A stretch of DNA of 9,836 nt from JADFOB01 sp964651325 (lineage in GTDB: Bacteria > Planctomycetota > Phycisphaerae > UBA1845). The stretch's first letter is position 1; every line of letters begins with the position of its first letter. Positions 1-6,466 of the stretch are shown piece after piece. The notes below the pieces were generated by a model. The model had not been told where the DNA came from. It saw nothing but the letters and a program-made list of their open reading frames with translations, and did not search any database. The position numbers and the translations under genes are program-made. The DNA lies in assembly GCA_964651325.1 (NCBI GenBank), contig CAZYXP010000147.1, positions 1 to 9,836 of the forward strand, written 5' to 3'.

Positions 1-5
1 CGCGT

Positions 6-10
6 AGGAG
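6..10 (+). promoter_or_regulatory. Ribosome binding site that sets the helicase start
   Basis: AGGAG lies 7 bases upstream of a GTG at 18 and only 1 base upstream of an in-frame GTG at 12. Standard spacing therefore favours GTG 18. No in-frame stop separates this point from the window edge, so a still earlier start cannot be strictly excluded. Confidence 0.6.
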
Positions 11-17
11 CGTGCGT

Positions 18-2975
18 GTGCATAGAGGGAGCCACTGGCACGGGTGGCGCGTGTCGGGCGCGGCTGCGGGTCGGCTCGACCTGAGCCTTCGTCATCGCCG
101 GGGCGCCCCGATCCCATCTTGGGTCGGGCTGGACCCGCAGGATTCCGGGTCCGCCCAATTGGCCGTTGTGGCGATCCCCACGCTTGTTTTCGCGCCGGCG
201 GACGCCGTCGACCTCTTGACCATTGATCACGCCCGTGTGGACGGGGCCTTTCGTTTGGCGCCTACGTTTTGCTATTGGTCGAAAGCGGCCTCGTTGCTGT
301 TGGAATTGCTGGCGAGGCAAAAGTTTGTTCCGGCGATTCACCGCCAGAGTGCGACCCGTTTCAGGGGCTACTGGCGGATTGTCGTGAACGATGACGCTGC
401 GTCGAATCGCCTCGAGGCGCTGATCGCGACAATGCCCCCGGTATGCCGATCGGTGTTCAACGGATCCACCGAAGCCCAGGCATCGGGCATCCTCGAGAAT
501 TTCCTCTGGATCAGCGCGGACATGCTCGTGCGACGTTGCCTTGAGGGCGACGAACTGGCGCACGCGATTGCAGACCGGTCGCCCGTCCCCGGAGCAAGCC
601 AGATGACCTGGTTGCGCTCGCTGGTCTCGGGCGACGCCATGCTCGACGACACGCCTGAGGCTTGCGAGGCCATCCACAAGCAAGTCCAAGCATGGATTTC
701 CAAGCTGGAGCCGTCGCGGGATTCACGGCCGATGCGCACCTGTTTTCAATTGCACGCTCCGGAGGCAGTCGATGACGGAGGCCCAGCAGCCACATCGCTA
801 CCGTGGAAGATCACCGTGCACGTTCAGGCCACAAAAAATGAAGCGCATGTCATCGAGGCATGGCGGCTCTGGGGCGAAGATCGAGACGATCCCTCCATCT
901 TGGAACGGCCGTTCGAGCACGCCCGGGGATCCGTTGTTTCCGATATTCTTCACGCGGCCCGGCATTTTCCCTTGCTGGAAACGTGTGCCGATCCAAGCAC
1001 GGGCATGGCCTGTCCACTCTCGATCGCCCAGGCCCACGTATTCCTGCGTGACGCGGTGCCCGTGCTCAAGCTGGAAGGGTTCGGCGTATGGCTGCCGGAT
1101 TGGTGGCATGACGATCAAGCGCAGTTGCAGCTTGAGCTCGATATCCATCCGCTCGAACCCTCGGATGCCAACGCCGACACGTCGCTAGGCCTCCACACGC
1201 TCGTCGGCTACAAATGGAAGCTCATGTACGGCACGCACGAGCTGACCGACCTCGAGATTCAATCACTGGCGTCCGCCCGAAACGCGTTGGTCCCCATTCG
1301 CAACGAATGGGTCGAAGTGCAGGCGTCGGAAGTCGAGGCGGCGCTGCGCTTCGCCCGAGCGCAAAGCCACGGGCGGCTGACGGTCCTCGAAAGCATTCGG
1401 CAAGCCTATTTCACGGAACACGCCGACACCGGGGTTCCCGTCGCGGGGCTCAAGGCGCACGGATGGATCGAGCGATTGCTCGACGCCTCATCCTACAACG
1501 CACAGCTTGAACACGTGGCCCCGCCCGTCGGCTTTCATGGGACGTTGCGTCCCTATCAACTAACCGGGCTCGCCTGGCTCATGTTCCTGGCGCGGCACGG
1601 GCTCGGCGCCTGCCTGGCCGACGACATGGGTCTGGGCAAGACGATTCAGTTGATTGCCCTGTTGCTTCTCGAACGGGAAGACGGCGAGGAGGCGGGCCCC
1701 ACGTTGTTGATCGTCCCAATGTCCCTGGTGGGCAACTGGAGACGCGAAATCCAGAAGTTCGGACCGTCGTTGCGTGTCATGGTGCATCATGGAATGGAAC
1801 GATTGACCGGCAAGGAATTCGTCGACCAGGCCGCGCGTCACGACGTGGTTATCAGCACCTACGGTTTGATGCATCGGGATATGAAACATCTGGCCGCGGT
1901 GTCGTGGCATCGCGTAGCCTTGGACGAAGCCCAGAATATCAAGAATCCAGCGGCCAAGCAGACCGCGGCCGTACGATCGCTGCACGCCGGCCATCGCTTG
2001 GCGCTGACCGGAACTCCGGTCGAGAATCGGCTCAGTGAGCTCTGGTCGATCATGGAGTTCTTGAACCCCGGCTATCTGGGAACGGCACGCGACTTTCGCG
2101 GTCGATTTGCCATCCCGATCGAACGTCAACAAGACGCCCGGCGCGGGAAGCGGCTTGCCCGGCTCGTTCAACCGTTTCTGCTTCGGCGCAAGAAAAGCGA
2201 CCCGAGCGTGCGAGCGGATCTTCCTCAAAAACTCGAAGTGAAGGTTTTCTGCAACCTGACTCGGGAGCAGGCCGCGCTCTACGAAGCCGTCGTTCAAGAA
2301 GCGCTCGGGCAGATCGATCACGCCCAAGGCATCAAGCGGCGCGGACTGATTCTGTCCGCCCTGGTCAAACTCAAGCAGGTTTGCAACCACCCGGCCCAGT
2401 TTCTTGGGGATGGTTCACCGCTGCCCGGTCGGAGCGGGAAGGTGGCCCGTTTGACGGACATGCTCGAGGTGATCATGGCGGAAGGGGAACACACGCTCGT
2501 TTTTACGCAGTTTCGCGTCATGGGGCGATTGCTCCAGGAACACATTCGCAAAACGTTTCGACGTGAAGTGTTCTTCCTCCACGGCGGAACCACCCAGCCG
2601 AACCGTGACAAGATGGTCCAGCGATTCCAATCGGATTCCGAGGCCCCGCCCGTATTCGTGCTTTCGCTCAAAGCCGGGGGATTCGGGCTGAATCTTACGC
2701 GGGCCAACCACGTCATCCACTTTGATCGATGGTGGAACCCCGCCGTAGAAGACCAGGCTACCGACCGCGTGCATCGAATCGGACAGAATCGACAGGTTCA
2801 GGTGCACAAATACGTCTCCGTAGGAACACTGGAGGAACGGATCGATGCCCTGATTGAGCGAAAGCGGGCCTTGGCCGATATTCTCGGTAGCGGCGAAAAA
2901 TGGATCACCGAGCTTAGCACCAACAGCTTGCGCGAAATGTTTGCCTTGTCGCGGGATGCCGTAGCGGAGGATTGA
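18..2975 (+). CDS. SWI2/SNF2-family ATP-dependent helicase/translocase
   Basis: This is a double-stranded-DNA translocase of superfamily 2, predicted cytosolic and about 985 residues from GTG 18, which is normal for the bacterial subgroup. The N-terminal third is poorly conserved. Residues about 336-448 match the SNF2 helicase-associated domain (DUF3670-type), including a VWLPDWW stretch and an NEWVEV stretch. The first RecA lobe starts with LRPYQLTGLAW near residue 512. It carries Walker A DDMGLGKT (535-542), the DEAQ box (636-639) and TGTP motif III (664-667). The second lobe has KAGGFGLNL (885-893), then DRWWNPAVEDQ and the arginine-finger motif DRVHRIGQ (916-923). All catalytic motifs look intact, so an active ATPase is expected. 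The start is supported by AGGAG at 6-10 and by an HxGxxW-like opening as in relatives. The next gene follows after 3 bases, with a ribosome site inside this gene's end. In other bacteria such helicases pair with a SWIM zinc-finger protein. The cellular role is unproven; chromatin-like remodelling, repair or transcription recycling have all been proposed for relatives. Confidence 0.93.
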   Translation: MHRGSHWHGWRVSGAAAGRLDLSLRHRRGAPIPSWVGLDPQDSGSAQLAVVAIPTLVFAPADAVDLLTIDHARVDGAFRLAPTFCYWSKAASLLLELLARQKFVPAIHRQSATRFRGYWRIVVNDDAASNRLEALIATMPPVCRSVFNGSTEAQASGILENFLWISADMLVRRCLEGDELAHAIADRSPVPGASQMTWLRSLVSGDAMLDDTPEACEAIHKQVQAWISKLEPSRDSRPMRTCFQLHAPEAVDDGGPAATSLPWKITVHVQATKNEAHVIEAWRLWGEDRDDPSILERPFEHARGSVVSDILHAARHFPLLETCADPSTGMACPLSIAQAHVFLRDAVPVLKLEGFGVWLPDWWHDDQAQLQLELDIHPLEPSDANADTSLGLHTLVGYKWKLMYGTHELTDLEIQSLASARNALVPIRNEWVEVQASEVEAALRFARAQSHGRLTVLESIRQAYFTEHADTGVPVAGLKAHGWIERLLDASSYNAQLEHVAPPVGFHGTLRPYQLTGLAWLMFLARHGLGACLADDMGLGKTIQLIALLLLEREDGEEAGPTLLIVPMSLVGNWRREIQKFGPSLRVMVHHGMERLTGKEFVDQAARHDVVISTYGLMHRDMKHLAAVSWHRVALDEAQNIKNPAAKQTAAVRSLHAGHRLALTGTPVENRLSELWSIMEFLNPGYLGTARDFRGRFAIPIERQQDARRGKRLARLVQPFLLRRKKSDPSVRADLPQKLEVKVFCNLTREQAALYEAVVQEALGQIDHAQGIKRRGLILSALVKLKQVCNHPAQFLGDGSPLPGRSGKVARLTDMLEVIMAEGEHTLVFTQFRVMGRLLQEHIRKTFRREVFFLHGGTTQPNRDKMVQRFQSDSEAPPVFVLSLKAGGFGLNLTRANHVIHFDRWWNPAVEDQATDRVHRIGQNRQVQVHKYVSVGTLEERIDALIERKRALADILGSGEKWITELSTNSLREMFALSRDAVAED
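2966..2970 (+). promoter_or_regulatory. Ribosome binding site inside the end of the helicase gene
   Basis: GGAGG sits 8 bases before ATG 2979 and 5 bases before an alternative TTG at 2976. It lies within the last codons of the helicase gene, so ribosomes ending there could reinitiate directly on the small downstream gene. The spacing favours ATG 2979 as the start. Confidence 0.65.
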
Positions 2976-2978
2976 TTG

Positions 2979-3347
2979 ATGGATCGTAAGGCCGATGGGC
3001 TGCCGGATCGCGCGACCGCGCCGACCCGTTCCAGCGTCCCTCCCTCGCTGAAGGTGGTTCCGACCATCTATCCGACGTCGCCGCCGATTCAATCTTTGCT
3101 CGACCGTTTCTGGCAGACCGGTCCGGAGTTCGACGAGATCGTCATCAGAATCCACGCGCCCGAGGCGCCACTGGCGATTCTTGAGCAGCTAGGCCCCTCG
3201 CCGTTTCCCCGCGGCACGTTTCCCCTGGTCGGATTCCTGGCGACCACCTACGACAAGGTCAGCCGATCCGCTCTGGCGCGGTTCCAGCAGGGCGGCGCCC
3301 CGCCGTCCGTGGGGGCCTCGCCGCCGTCATCGACAACGGGGCCGTGA
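2979..3347 (+). CDS. Small protein resembling the C-terminal tail of SWIM zinc-finger partner proteins
   Basis: This encodes 122 residues. The first 35 or so are rich in Pro, Arg and Ser and probably disordered. Residues about 38-100 form the conserved-looking part: a LLDRFWQTG segment, then LAILEQLGPSPF, then a helix ending TTYDKVSRSAL. From memory this order (FWQ-G, then a hydrophobic stretch ending LG-x-PF, then a final helix with Y-x-x-V) matches the last 70 or so residues of SWIM zinc-finger family proteins encoded beside SNF2 helicases. The cysteine/histidine SWIM motif (CxC...CxH) and the N-terminal WWGQ-type region are absent, and the protein has no Cys. The Pro/Ser/Gly-rich tail after residue 105 looks unconserved. 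The start is ATG 2979, with GGAGG 8 bases upstream and only 3 bases after the helicase stop, so it is probably co-translated with the helicase. It could be a genuine reduced partner or what remains after an internal deletion. The homology is recalled, not searched. Confidence 0.6.
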   Translation: MDRKADGLPDRATAPTRSSVPPSLKVVPTIYPTSPPIQSLLDRFWQTGPEFDEIVIRIHAPEAPLAILEQLGPSPFPRGTFPLVGFLATTYDKVSRSALARFQQGGAPPSVGASPPSSTTGP

Positions 3348-3426
3348 CTCAATTGGCGCCCGACGGGATGGGTGCGCCGACTCAGGGCCGCTGGCGCAAG
3401 CCTGCGGACCCTCCGCGGTCGGATGT

Positions 3427-3446
3427 CACCGGGCTTGCGCCCGGTG
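3427..3446. repeat. Perfect 8-bp palindromic hairpin, REP-like
   Basis: CACCGGGC (3427-3434), loop TTGC, then GCCCGGTG (3439-3446) form a perfect 8-bp GC-rich stem. The core GGCTTGCGCC (3432-3441) occurs again in inverted orientation as GGCGCAAGCC at 3393-3402, 29 bases away. This allows a competing 10-bp stem. There is no T-tract, so it is not a standard intrinsic terminator. The paired inverted layout resembles dispersed REP-type palindromes, which is an inference because only this locus is visible. Confidence 0.6.
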
Positions 3447-3510
3447 CTCTGAATCGGGCCCGGCGCGGAATAGATCACGCCGTTACCGACAACCGCGCCG
3501 CCTCCGCCTA

Positions 3511-3539
3511 TTGACGCGGGAAACCGCGACGCTTAAAAA
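3511..3539 (+). promoter_or_regulatory. Possible sigma-70-type promoter upstream of tRNA-Thr
   Basis: TTGACG (3511-3516) and TAAAAA (3534-3539) are separated by 17 bases. They match the housekeeping consensus at 5 of 6 and 4 of 6 positions. The pair lies in an otherwise GC-rich gap and points towards the tRNA 161 bases downstream. That is a long leader for a tRNA, so the match could be chance. Confidence 0.3.
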
Positions 3540-3700
3540 CGACCGCTGTCAGGGCAATTGAAACTCGCTCGGTGCTCGGTCGACTGAAACCAGAGCGGCG
3601 CTTGGTTGATGGGAACGCGGATGCCCGGCGGTGCCGGCGATGTTGCCTGCCCCCGAGGCGTTGCGGACCACCCGGCCCCGGCAGCTTGCCGAGCCCGGCC

Positions 3701-3772
3701 GCCGACATAGCTCAATGGTAGAGCGCAGCTTTCGTAAAGCTGAGGTTCTGGGTTCGACTCCCAGTGTCGGCT
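3701..3772 (+). tRNA. tRNA-Thr, anticodon CGU
   Basis: A full cloverleaf can be folded by eye. The acceptor stem GCCGACA (3701-3707) pairs perfectly with TGTCGGC (3765-3771), followed by discriminator T3772. The D arm is GCTC/GAGC (3710-3713 with 3721-3724) around a 7-base loop AATGGTA. The anticodon stem CAGCT/AGCTG (3726-3730 with 3738-3742) closes the loop TTCGTAA, with anticodon CGT at 3733-3735 reading the Thr codon ACG. The variable loop has 5 bases. The T arm CTGGG/CCCAG (3748-3752 with 3760-3764) closes loop TTCGACT. The 3' CCA is not encoded and must be added by nucleotidyltransferase. G1-C72 and C2-G71, known identity pairs of threonine tRNAs, are present. Confidence 0.96.
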
Positions 3773-3820
3773 GTTCGTGGCTCCCATCCGAACCGCGCCC
3801 GTCAGGAAGCGACTCGTGGC

Positions 3821-3857
3821 CCGAATCGCTAGACCTTCGCGTACCGTCGCGATTCGG
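3821..3857. repeat. 9-bp inverted repeat between tRNA-Thr and the methyltransferase gene
   Basis: CCGAATCGC (3821-3829) and GCGATTCGG (3849-3857) are perfect inverted copies around a 19-base loop. The structure lies between a plus-strand tRNA and the 3' end of a minus-strand gene, where transcripts from both sides converge. No T-run follows on either strand, so a Rho-independent terminator is not supported. A bidirectional pause or processing hairpin is possible. Confidence 0.4.
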
Positions 3858-3951
3858 ATCGCACACACCGATCCTGGCGCGGCGGACGACCAGCGCGTGC
3901 GTCTCAGTACTCGGAGCCAACGTCTTGGTCGGGTTGGATTTTGGCCGGTAA

Positions 3952-4755
3952 CTACGCGCCGGCTTCGAGCAGGTAGCTGATGTACCAGTCTCGCTCGGTG
4001 ATGGGCGTTTGGGGATGGCCCCGCCGGAACTCGTCGAGCACGCGCAGTCCGGCCAACGCGAACAGATGGCGATACTGCACCGGCGTGAGGAACATCAATT
4101 CGTGGACGGATTCAAAATCGGAGTGGATTCTTTGTTCTGTTCGATCGATCGTGAGAATCCGGTATTGCAGGGTACATTTTTGATTGATTCGATCCACGGT
4201 CGGCACGGTGGTCCGAATGATCTCCATGGTGTCGTTGCTGTGACACTCGTAGCGCCGAAATTCAGACCGCGGATCGTCGCAAAACACCGCCGCCCCGTTC
4301 CATAGATCAATCAGGAATCGCCCGCCGGTTTTCAGCCTGCCGCGCAGCAGCCGCAAGTGGTTCAGCATTTCCGCCGCGGAGTTCATGCAGTTGAAGACCT
4401 GAAAAATGCTGATCGCCGCGTCGAAGCGGTGGCCGTTCAGGCTGGCGCAAAACCGATCAAACGGGGCGGCCTCGAACCGCACGCGCGCCGAGTCGGCGGC
4501 AATCGGCTTGGATCGAGCCTCTGCGATCATCGCCTCGGACCGATCGACGCCCGTGGCCGCCACACCCAGTGTCGCCAGCGCCAGCACGTGCGATCCGCAA
4601 CCGCAGCCAATGTCCAATACATGCGCATGGGGATCCGATCCGGGCGCAATGTCGAGCAAGCCAGCCGCGTAGCGCGCGTCGGCCAGAAAATCGCGGTCGG
4701 CATACATGGTGTCGTACAGCGCCGCGAAGGCTTCATGGTAATCCGTTACCGGCAT
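3952..4755 (-). CDS. Class I SAM-dependent methyltransferase
   Basis: A 267-residue soluble enzyme predicted to transfer a methyl group from S-adenosylmethionine to a small molecule or sugar. The N-terminus has a YDTMYADRDF stretch (residues 14-23), common in Methyltransf_25-like enzymes. Motif I is HVLDIGCGCG (45-54), a near-perfect SAM-binding glycine loop. The acidic residue that binds the SAM ribose is D71 in GVDRS. The rest has the expected alternating strand/helix pattern, with an FQVFNCMNS stretch at the motif IV position and LKTGGRFLIDLW in the post-IV region. The start is ATG 4755, because GGGAG lies 7 bases upstream; earlier in-frame starts reach far into the upstream gene and lack such a site. 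The gene overlaps the upstream fused glycosyltransferase gene by 10 bases, suggesting translational coupling. A role in methylating a glycan or glycolipid made by that enzyme is inferred from position; the substrate cannot be named. Confidence 0.85.
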   Translation of the reverse strand: MPVTDYHEAFAALYDTMYADRDFLADARYAAGLLDIAPGSDPHAHVLDIGCGCGSHVLALATLGVAATGVDRSEAMIAEARSKPIAADSARVRFEAAPFDRFCASLNGHRFDAAISIFQVFNCMNSAAEMLNHLRLLRGRLKTGGRFLIDLWNGAAVFCDDPRSEFRRYECHSNDTMEIIRTTVPTVDRINQKCTLQYRILTIDRTEQRIHSDFESVHELMFLTPVQYRHLFALAGLRVLDEFRRGHPQTPITERDWYISYLLEAGA

Positions 4756-6236
4756 CGAAAAACTCCCGTCGCCCGAACGGCCATTCGAGCGAGCATCCAT
4801 CCGTGTTTGAGGAACTTCGTTTTTGTGGTCCCATAAATCCGTGGGCAATACCGCGTTGGAACCTCGCAAATCTTCAGGCCCAACCGAGACGCCCCAAAGA
4901 GCATCTCGAAATCGCTGAAAGGGTCGTCCGCGCCGAGGAACCCCCAGTTGCGTCGAATGCGGCCGAACTGCTTGCAGTCGAAGCCTTTGAGGCCGCACAG
5001 CACGTCCGAGGTGCGCTGCCCCAAAAACCACATGAACCACATGGCAAACACCCAGTTGCCAACGACATTCAGCATCGGCATCGCGCGCTGGGCTCGCGGA
5101 TAAATGAACCGACTCCCGTTTACGAACTCCGCTCGCCCGGAAGCGATTACGTCGAAGACCTTGAGCACGTCGCGAGGCGGAGACGTCTGGTCCGCTTCAA
5201 GCAAAATGATGACATCGCCGCGCGCGGCCTCGAACCCTTCAAGAATCGCGTTGCCCACGCCGTCACCGCTTTGAACGATCAGCCGGACGTTTTTCTCCGG
5301 ATAGGCCGCGATCACCCGCTGGATCTCAGCGCGCGTGCCGTCCGACGAATGGCCTTCCACAATCACGATTTCAGTCGTTCGCCCGACATGGGGGATCGCG
5401 CGTACCATGGGCTCCACGTTGTCTCGCTCGTCGCGCACGGCCATGACGATGCTGGCGCTCTTGGTGGAATCGACGTGCCCCTTGGGTGCCGGCCGCGCCA
5501 CCAAAATGTTGACGCCGGAGAATCGGTGGATAAATGGCAACAAGCCACTCAACGCGTTGATGATTTTGCCCAGGCCGAACCAAGCGTGTTGGCTGTAGAG
5601 TTTGGGCTGTACGCAGATCGTCTCAAACCCCACACCGTCGAGCATGACTTGAAGATCGCCGGCGCTGAGCAAGTTTTTTCTTGTGTGCAGGTATTCAAGC
5701 CCAAGCCAGGCCGTCAGACGTTGGATCGGTCGCCGAAGGTAATTGGGCTCCACGATCACCAACCGCGAGGTCGGCGTGCACACTCGCTCGATGGATTGAA
5801 GAAACGAGAACACATCGTGCACTTCGTCCATGACGTCATTGACGACAACGTATTCAAACCGGTCCCGGATGGGGCGCTCGTAGCCGGCGGAGTGAACGTA
5901 TTCGTTGTCACCGTATCGCTCGCGCGCGACCGAGATAAGATCCGGTCGGTCGTCCACGCCGACGCCTCGCGACGGCTTCAATGCAGCAAGGGGGGCGCCG
6001 TCTTCGCATCCAAACATCAGTACGGATTCGCCCTCGGGAACGATGAACCGCAGGTATTGTTGAATCCTTCGGTGGTAAAACGGGTTCGACTTGCGCCATC
6101 GATTCAGCATGTCGATCGAGTTACGAGGCTTTACGGGTGTACTAGACGCCTGCGATTCGGGCGCCGCGTGGGCCGTGCGATTGGCCTTGCGGTCCGGACG
6201 TCCCGGAGGCGTCACAAGCGTCGAAGTTGAGTCCAT
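4746..6236 (-). CDS. Bifunctional protein: degenerate methyltransferase domain fused to GT2 glycosyltransferase
   Basis: A 496-residue fusion. After a disordered Pro/Ser-rich head of about 40 residues, residues about 43-250 resemble a class I SAM methyltransferase. Motif I, however, reads VLMFGCEDG (72-80) where this family usually has VLEIGCGTG. The acidic pair D95-D96 in GVGVDD is kept. Residues about 258-496 are a GT-A-fold family 2 glycosyltransferase opening with SASIVMAVRDERDNVE. The nucleotide-binding EGHSSDGT is at 294-301, and the metal-site motif is EAD (347-349) instead of the usual DAD. FVNGSRFIYP (371-380), LCGLKGF (413-419) and DDPFSDFEML (437-446) follow, all typical of this branch. 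Relatives transfer a sugar from a nucleotide or polyprenyl donor to a lipid carrier or glycan on the cytoplasmic side. ATG 6236 is chosen: AGG lies 6 bases upstream, while the earlier GTG at 6290 has no ribosome site. The downstream methyltransferase gene overlaps by 10 bases, and a 230-base gap precedes this gene. Confidence 0.86.
   Translation of the reverse strand: MDSTSTLVTPPGRPDRKANRTAHAAPESQASSTPVKPRNSIDMLNRWRKSNPFYHRRIQQYLRFIVPEGESVLMFGCEDGAPLAALKPSRGVGVDDRPDLISVARERYGDNEYVHSAGYERPIRDRFEYVVVNDVMDEVHDVFSFLQSIERVCTPTSRLVIVEPNYLRRPIQRLTAWLGLEYLHTRKNLLSAGDLQVMLDGVGFETICVQPKLYSQHAWFGLGKIINALSGLLPFIHRFSGVNILVARPAPKGHVDSTKSASIVMAVRDERDNVEPMVRAIPHVGRTTEIVIVEGHSSDGTRAEIQRVIAAYPEKNVRLIVQSGDGVGNAILEGFEAARGDVIILLEADQTSPPRDVLKVFDVIASGRAEFVNGSRFIYPRAQRAMPMLNVVGNWVFAMWFMWFLGQRTSDVLCGLKGFDCKQFGRIRRNWGFLGADDPFSDFEMLFGASRLGLKICEVPTRYCPRIYGTTKTKFLKHGWMLARMAVRATGVFRCR
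4763..4767 (-). promoter_or_regulatory. Ribosome binding site that sets the methyltransferase start
   Basis: On the minus strand GGGAG lies 7 bases before ATG 4755, inside the last codons of the upstream fused glycosyltransferase gene. It decides between this start and earlier in-frame starts and supports translational coupling of the two genes. Confidence 0.6.
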
Positions 6237-6466
6237 GAAGCACCTGAGCCTGCACCGATTCCAAGCGTCCGAGAAACGCACAACGATCACGGAGCGCGCG
6301 TAGCCGTCACATGGTTATCGGCACCACCGCCGGACCACTTCGCAACCATCCATGGATCGCGGTTGCCGCCGGGACATTGCCGTTATCGGACCGAAACCGT
6401 AGGACACGACTCCGGTATCTTTGGGCAACGCCACATTCAAGAGGACATGCGGCCCCCGCGCGCGTG

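Larger units (their letters stand above)
3348..3700 (+). other. Intergenic region, no convincing gene
   Basis: These 353 bases separate the helicase pair from the tRNA. They contain a perfect hairpin at 3427-3446, an inverted pair of 10-mers (3393-3402 and 3432-3441), a possible promoter near 3511-3539 and a short hairpin at 3679-3691 (CGGCA, loop GCT, TGCCG). Open frames exist on both strands but none has a plausible start with a ribosome site. A short stretch on each strand reads like a fragment of a Gly/Val-rich beta-structured protein (minus strand about 3460-3515 gives GGGGAVVGNGVIYS; plus strand about 3310-3370 gives AAVIDNGAVTQLAPDG), which may be gene debris. Confidence 0.5.

Noticed and set aside
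1560..2390. Minus-strand open frame of 276 codons inside the helicase
   Set aside because: It is antisense to the conserved helicase motifs, and its protein shows no family features and no ribosome site of note.
2415..3155. Minus-strand open frame of 246 codons across the helicase end and the small gene
   Set aside because: It is opposite conserved helicase motifs V and VI and the coupled small gene; composition looks like a shadow frame.
18..3347. Helicase pair as an antiphage defence system
   Set aside because: SNF2-like helicases occur in some defence systems such as DISARM, but no methyltransferase, nuclease, phospholipase-D or other defence partner is next to this one. The SWIM-tail neighbour fits the general helicase family instead.
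3533..3951. Overlapping open frames on both strands running through the tRNA
   Set aside because: They contain the tRNA sequence in full, which folds perfectly. They have no protein signature.
4756..5040. N-terminal extension of the methyltransferase up to 5040
   Set aside because: The extension would be a shifted reading of the conserved GT2 C-terminus, while ATG 4755 has a good ribosome site and gives the normal family start.
4569..6230. Very long plus-strand open frame (553 codons)
   Set aside because: It is antisense to the well-supported fused methyltransferase/GT2 gene. Its composition is rich in Arg, His and Ala with no recognisable motif, as expected from GC-rich DNA read opposite a real gene.
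6237..6466. Promoter and terminator search in the 230-base gap between the GT-C gene and the fused gene
   Set aside because: On the minus strand a TTGAAT is present but no matching -10 box at good spacing. The palindrome ATCCATGGAT (6348-6357) and a weak 6-bp stem around it lack a T-tract. Nothing is strong enough to annotate.
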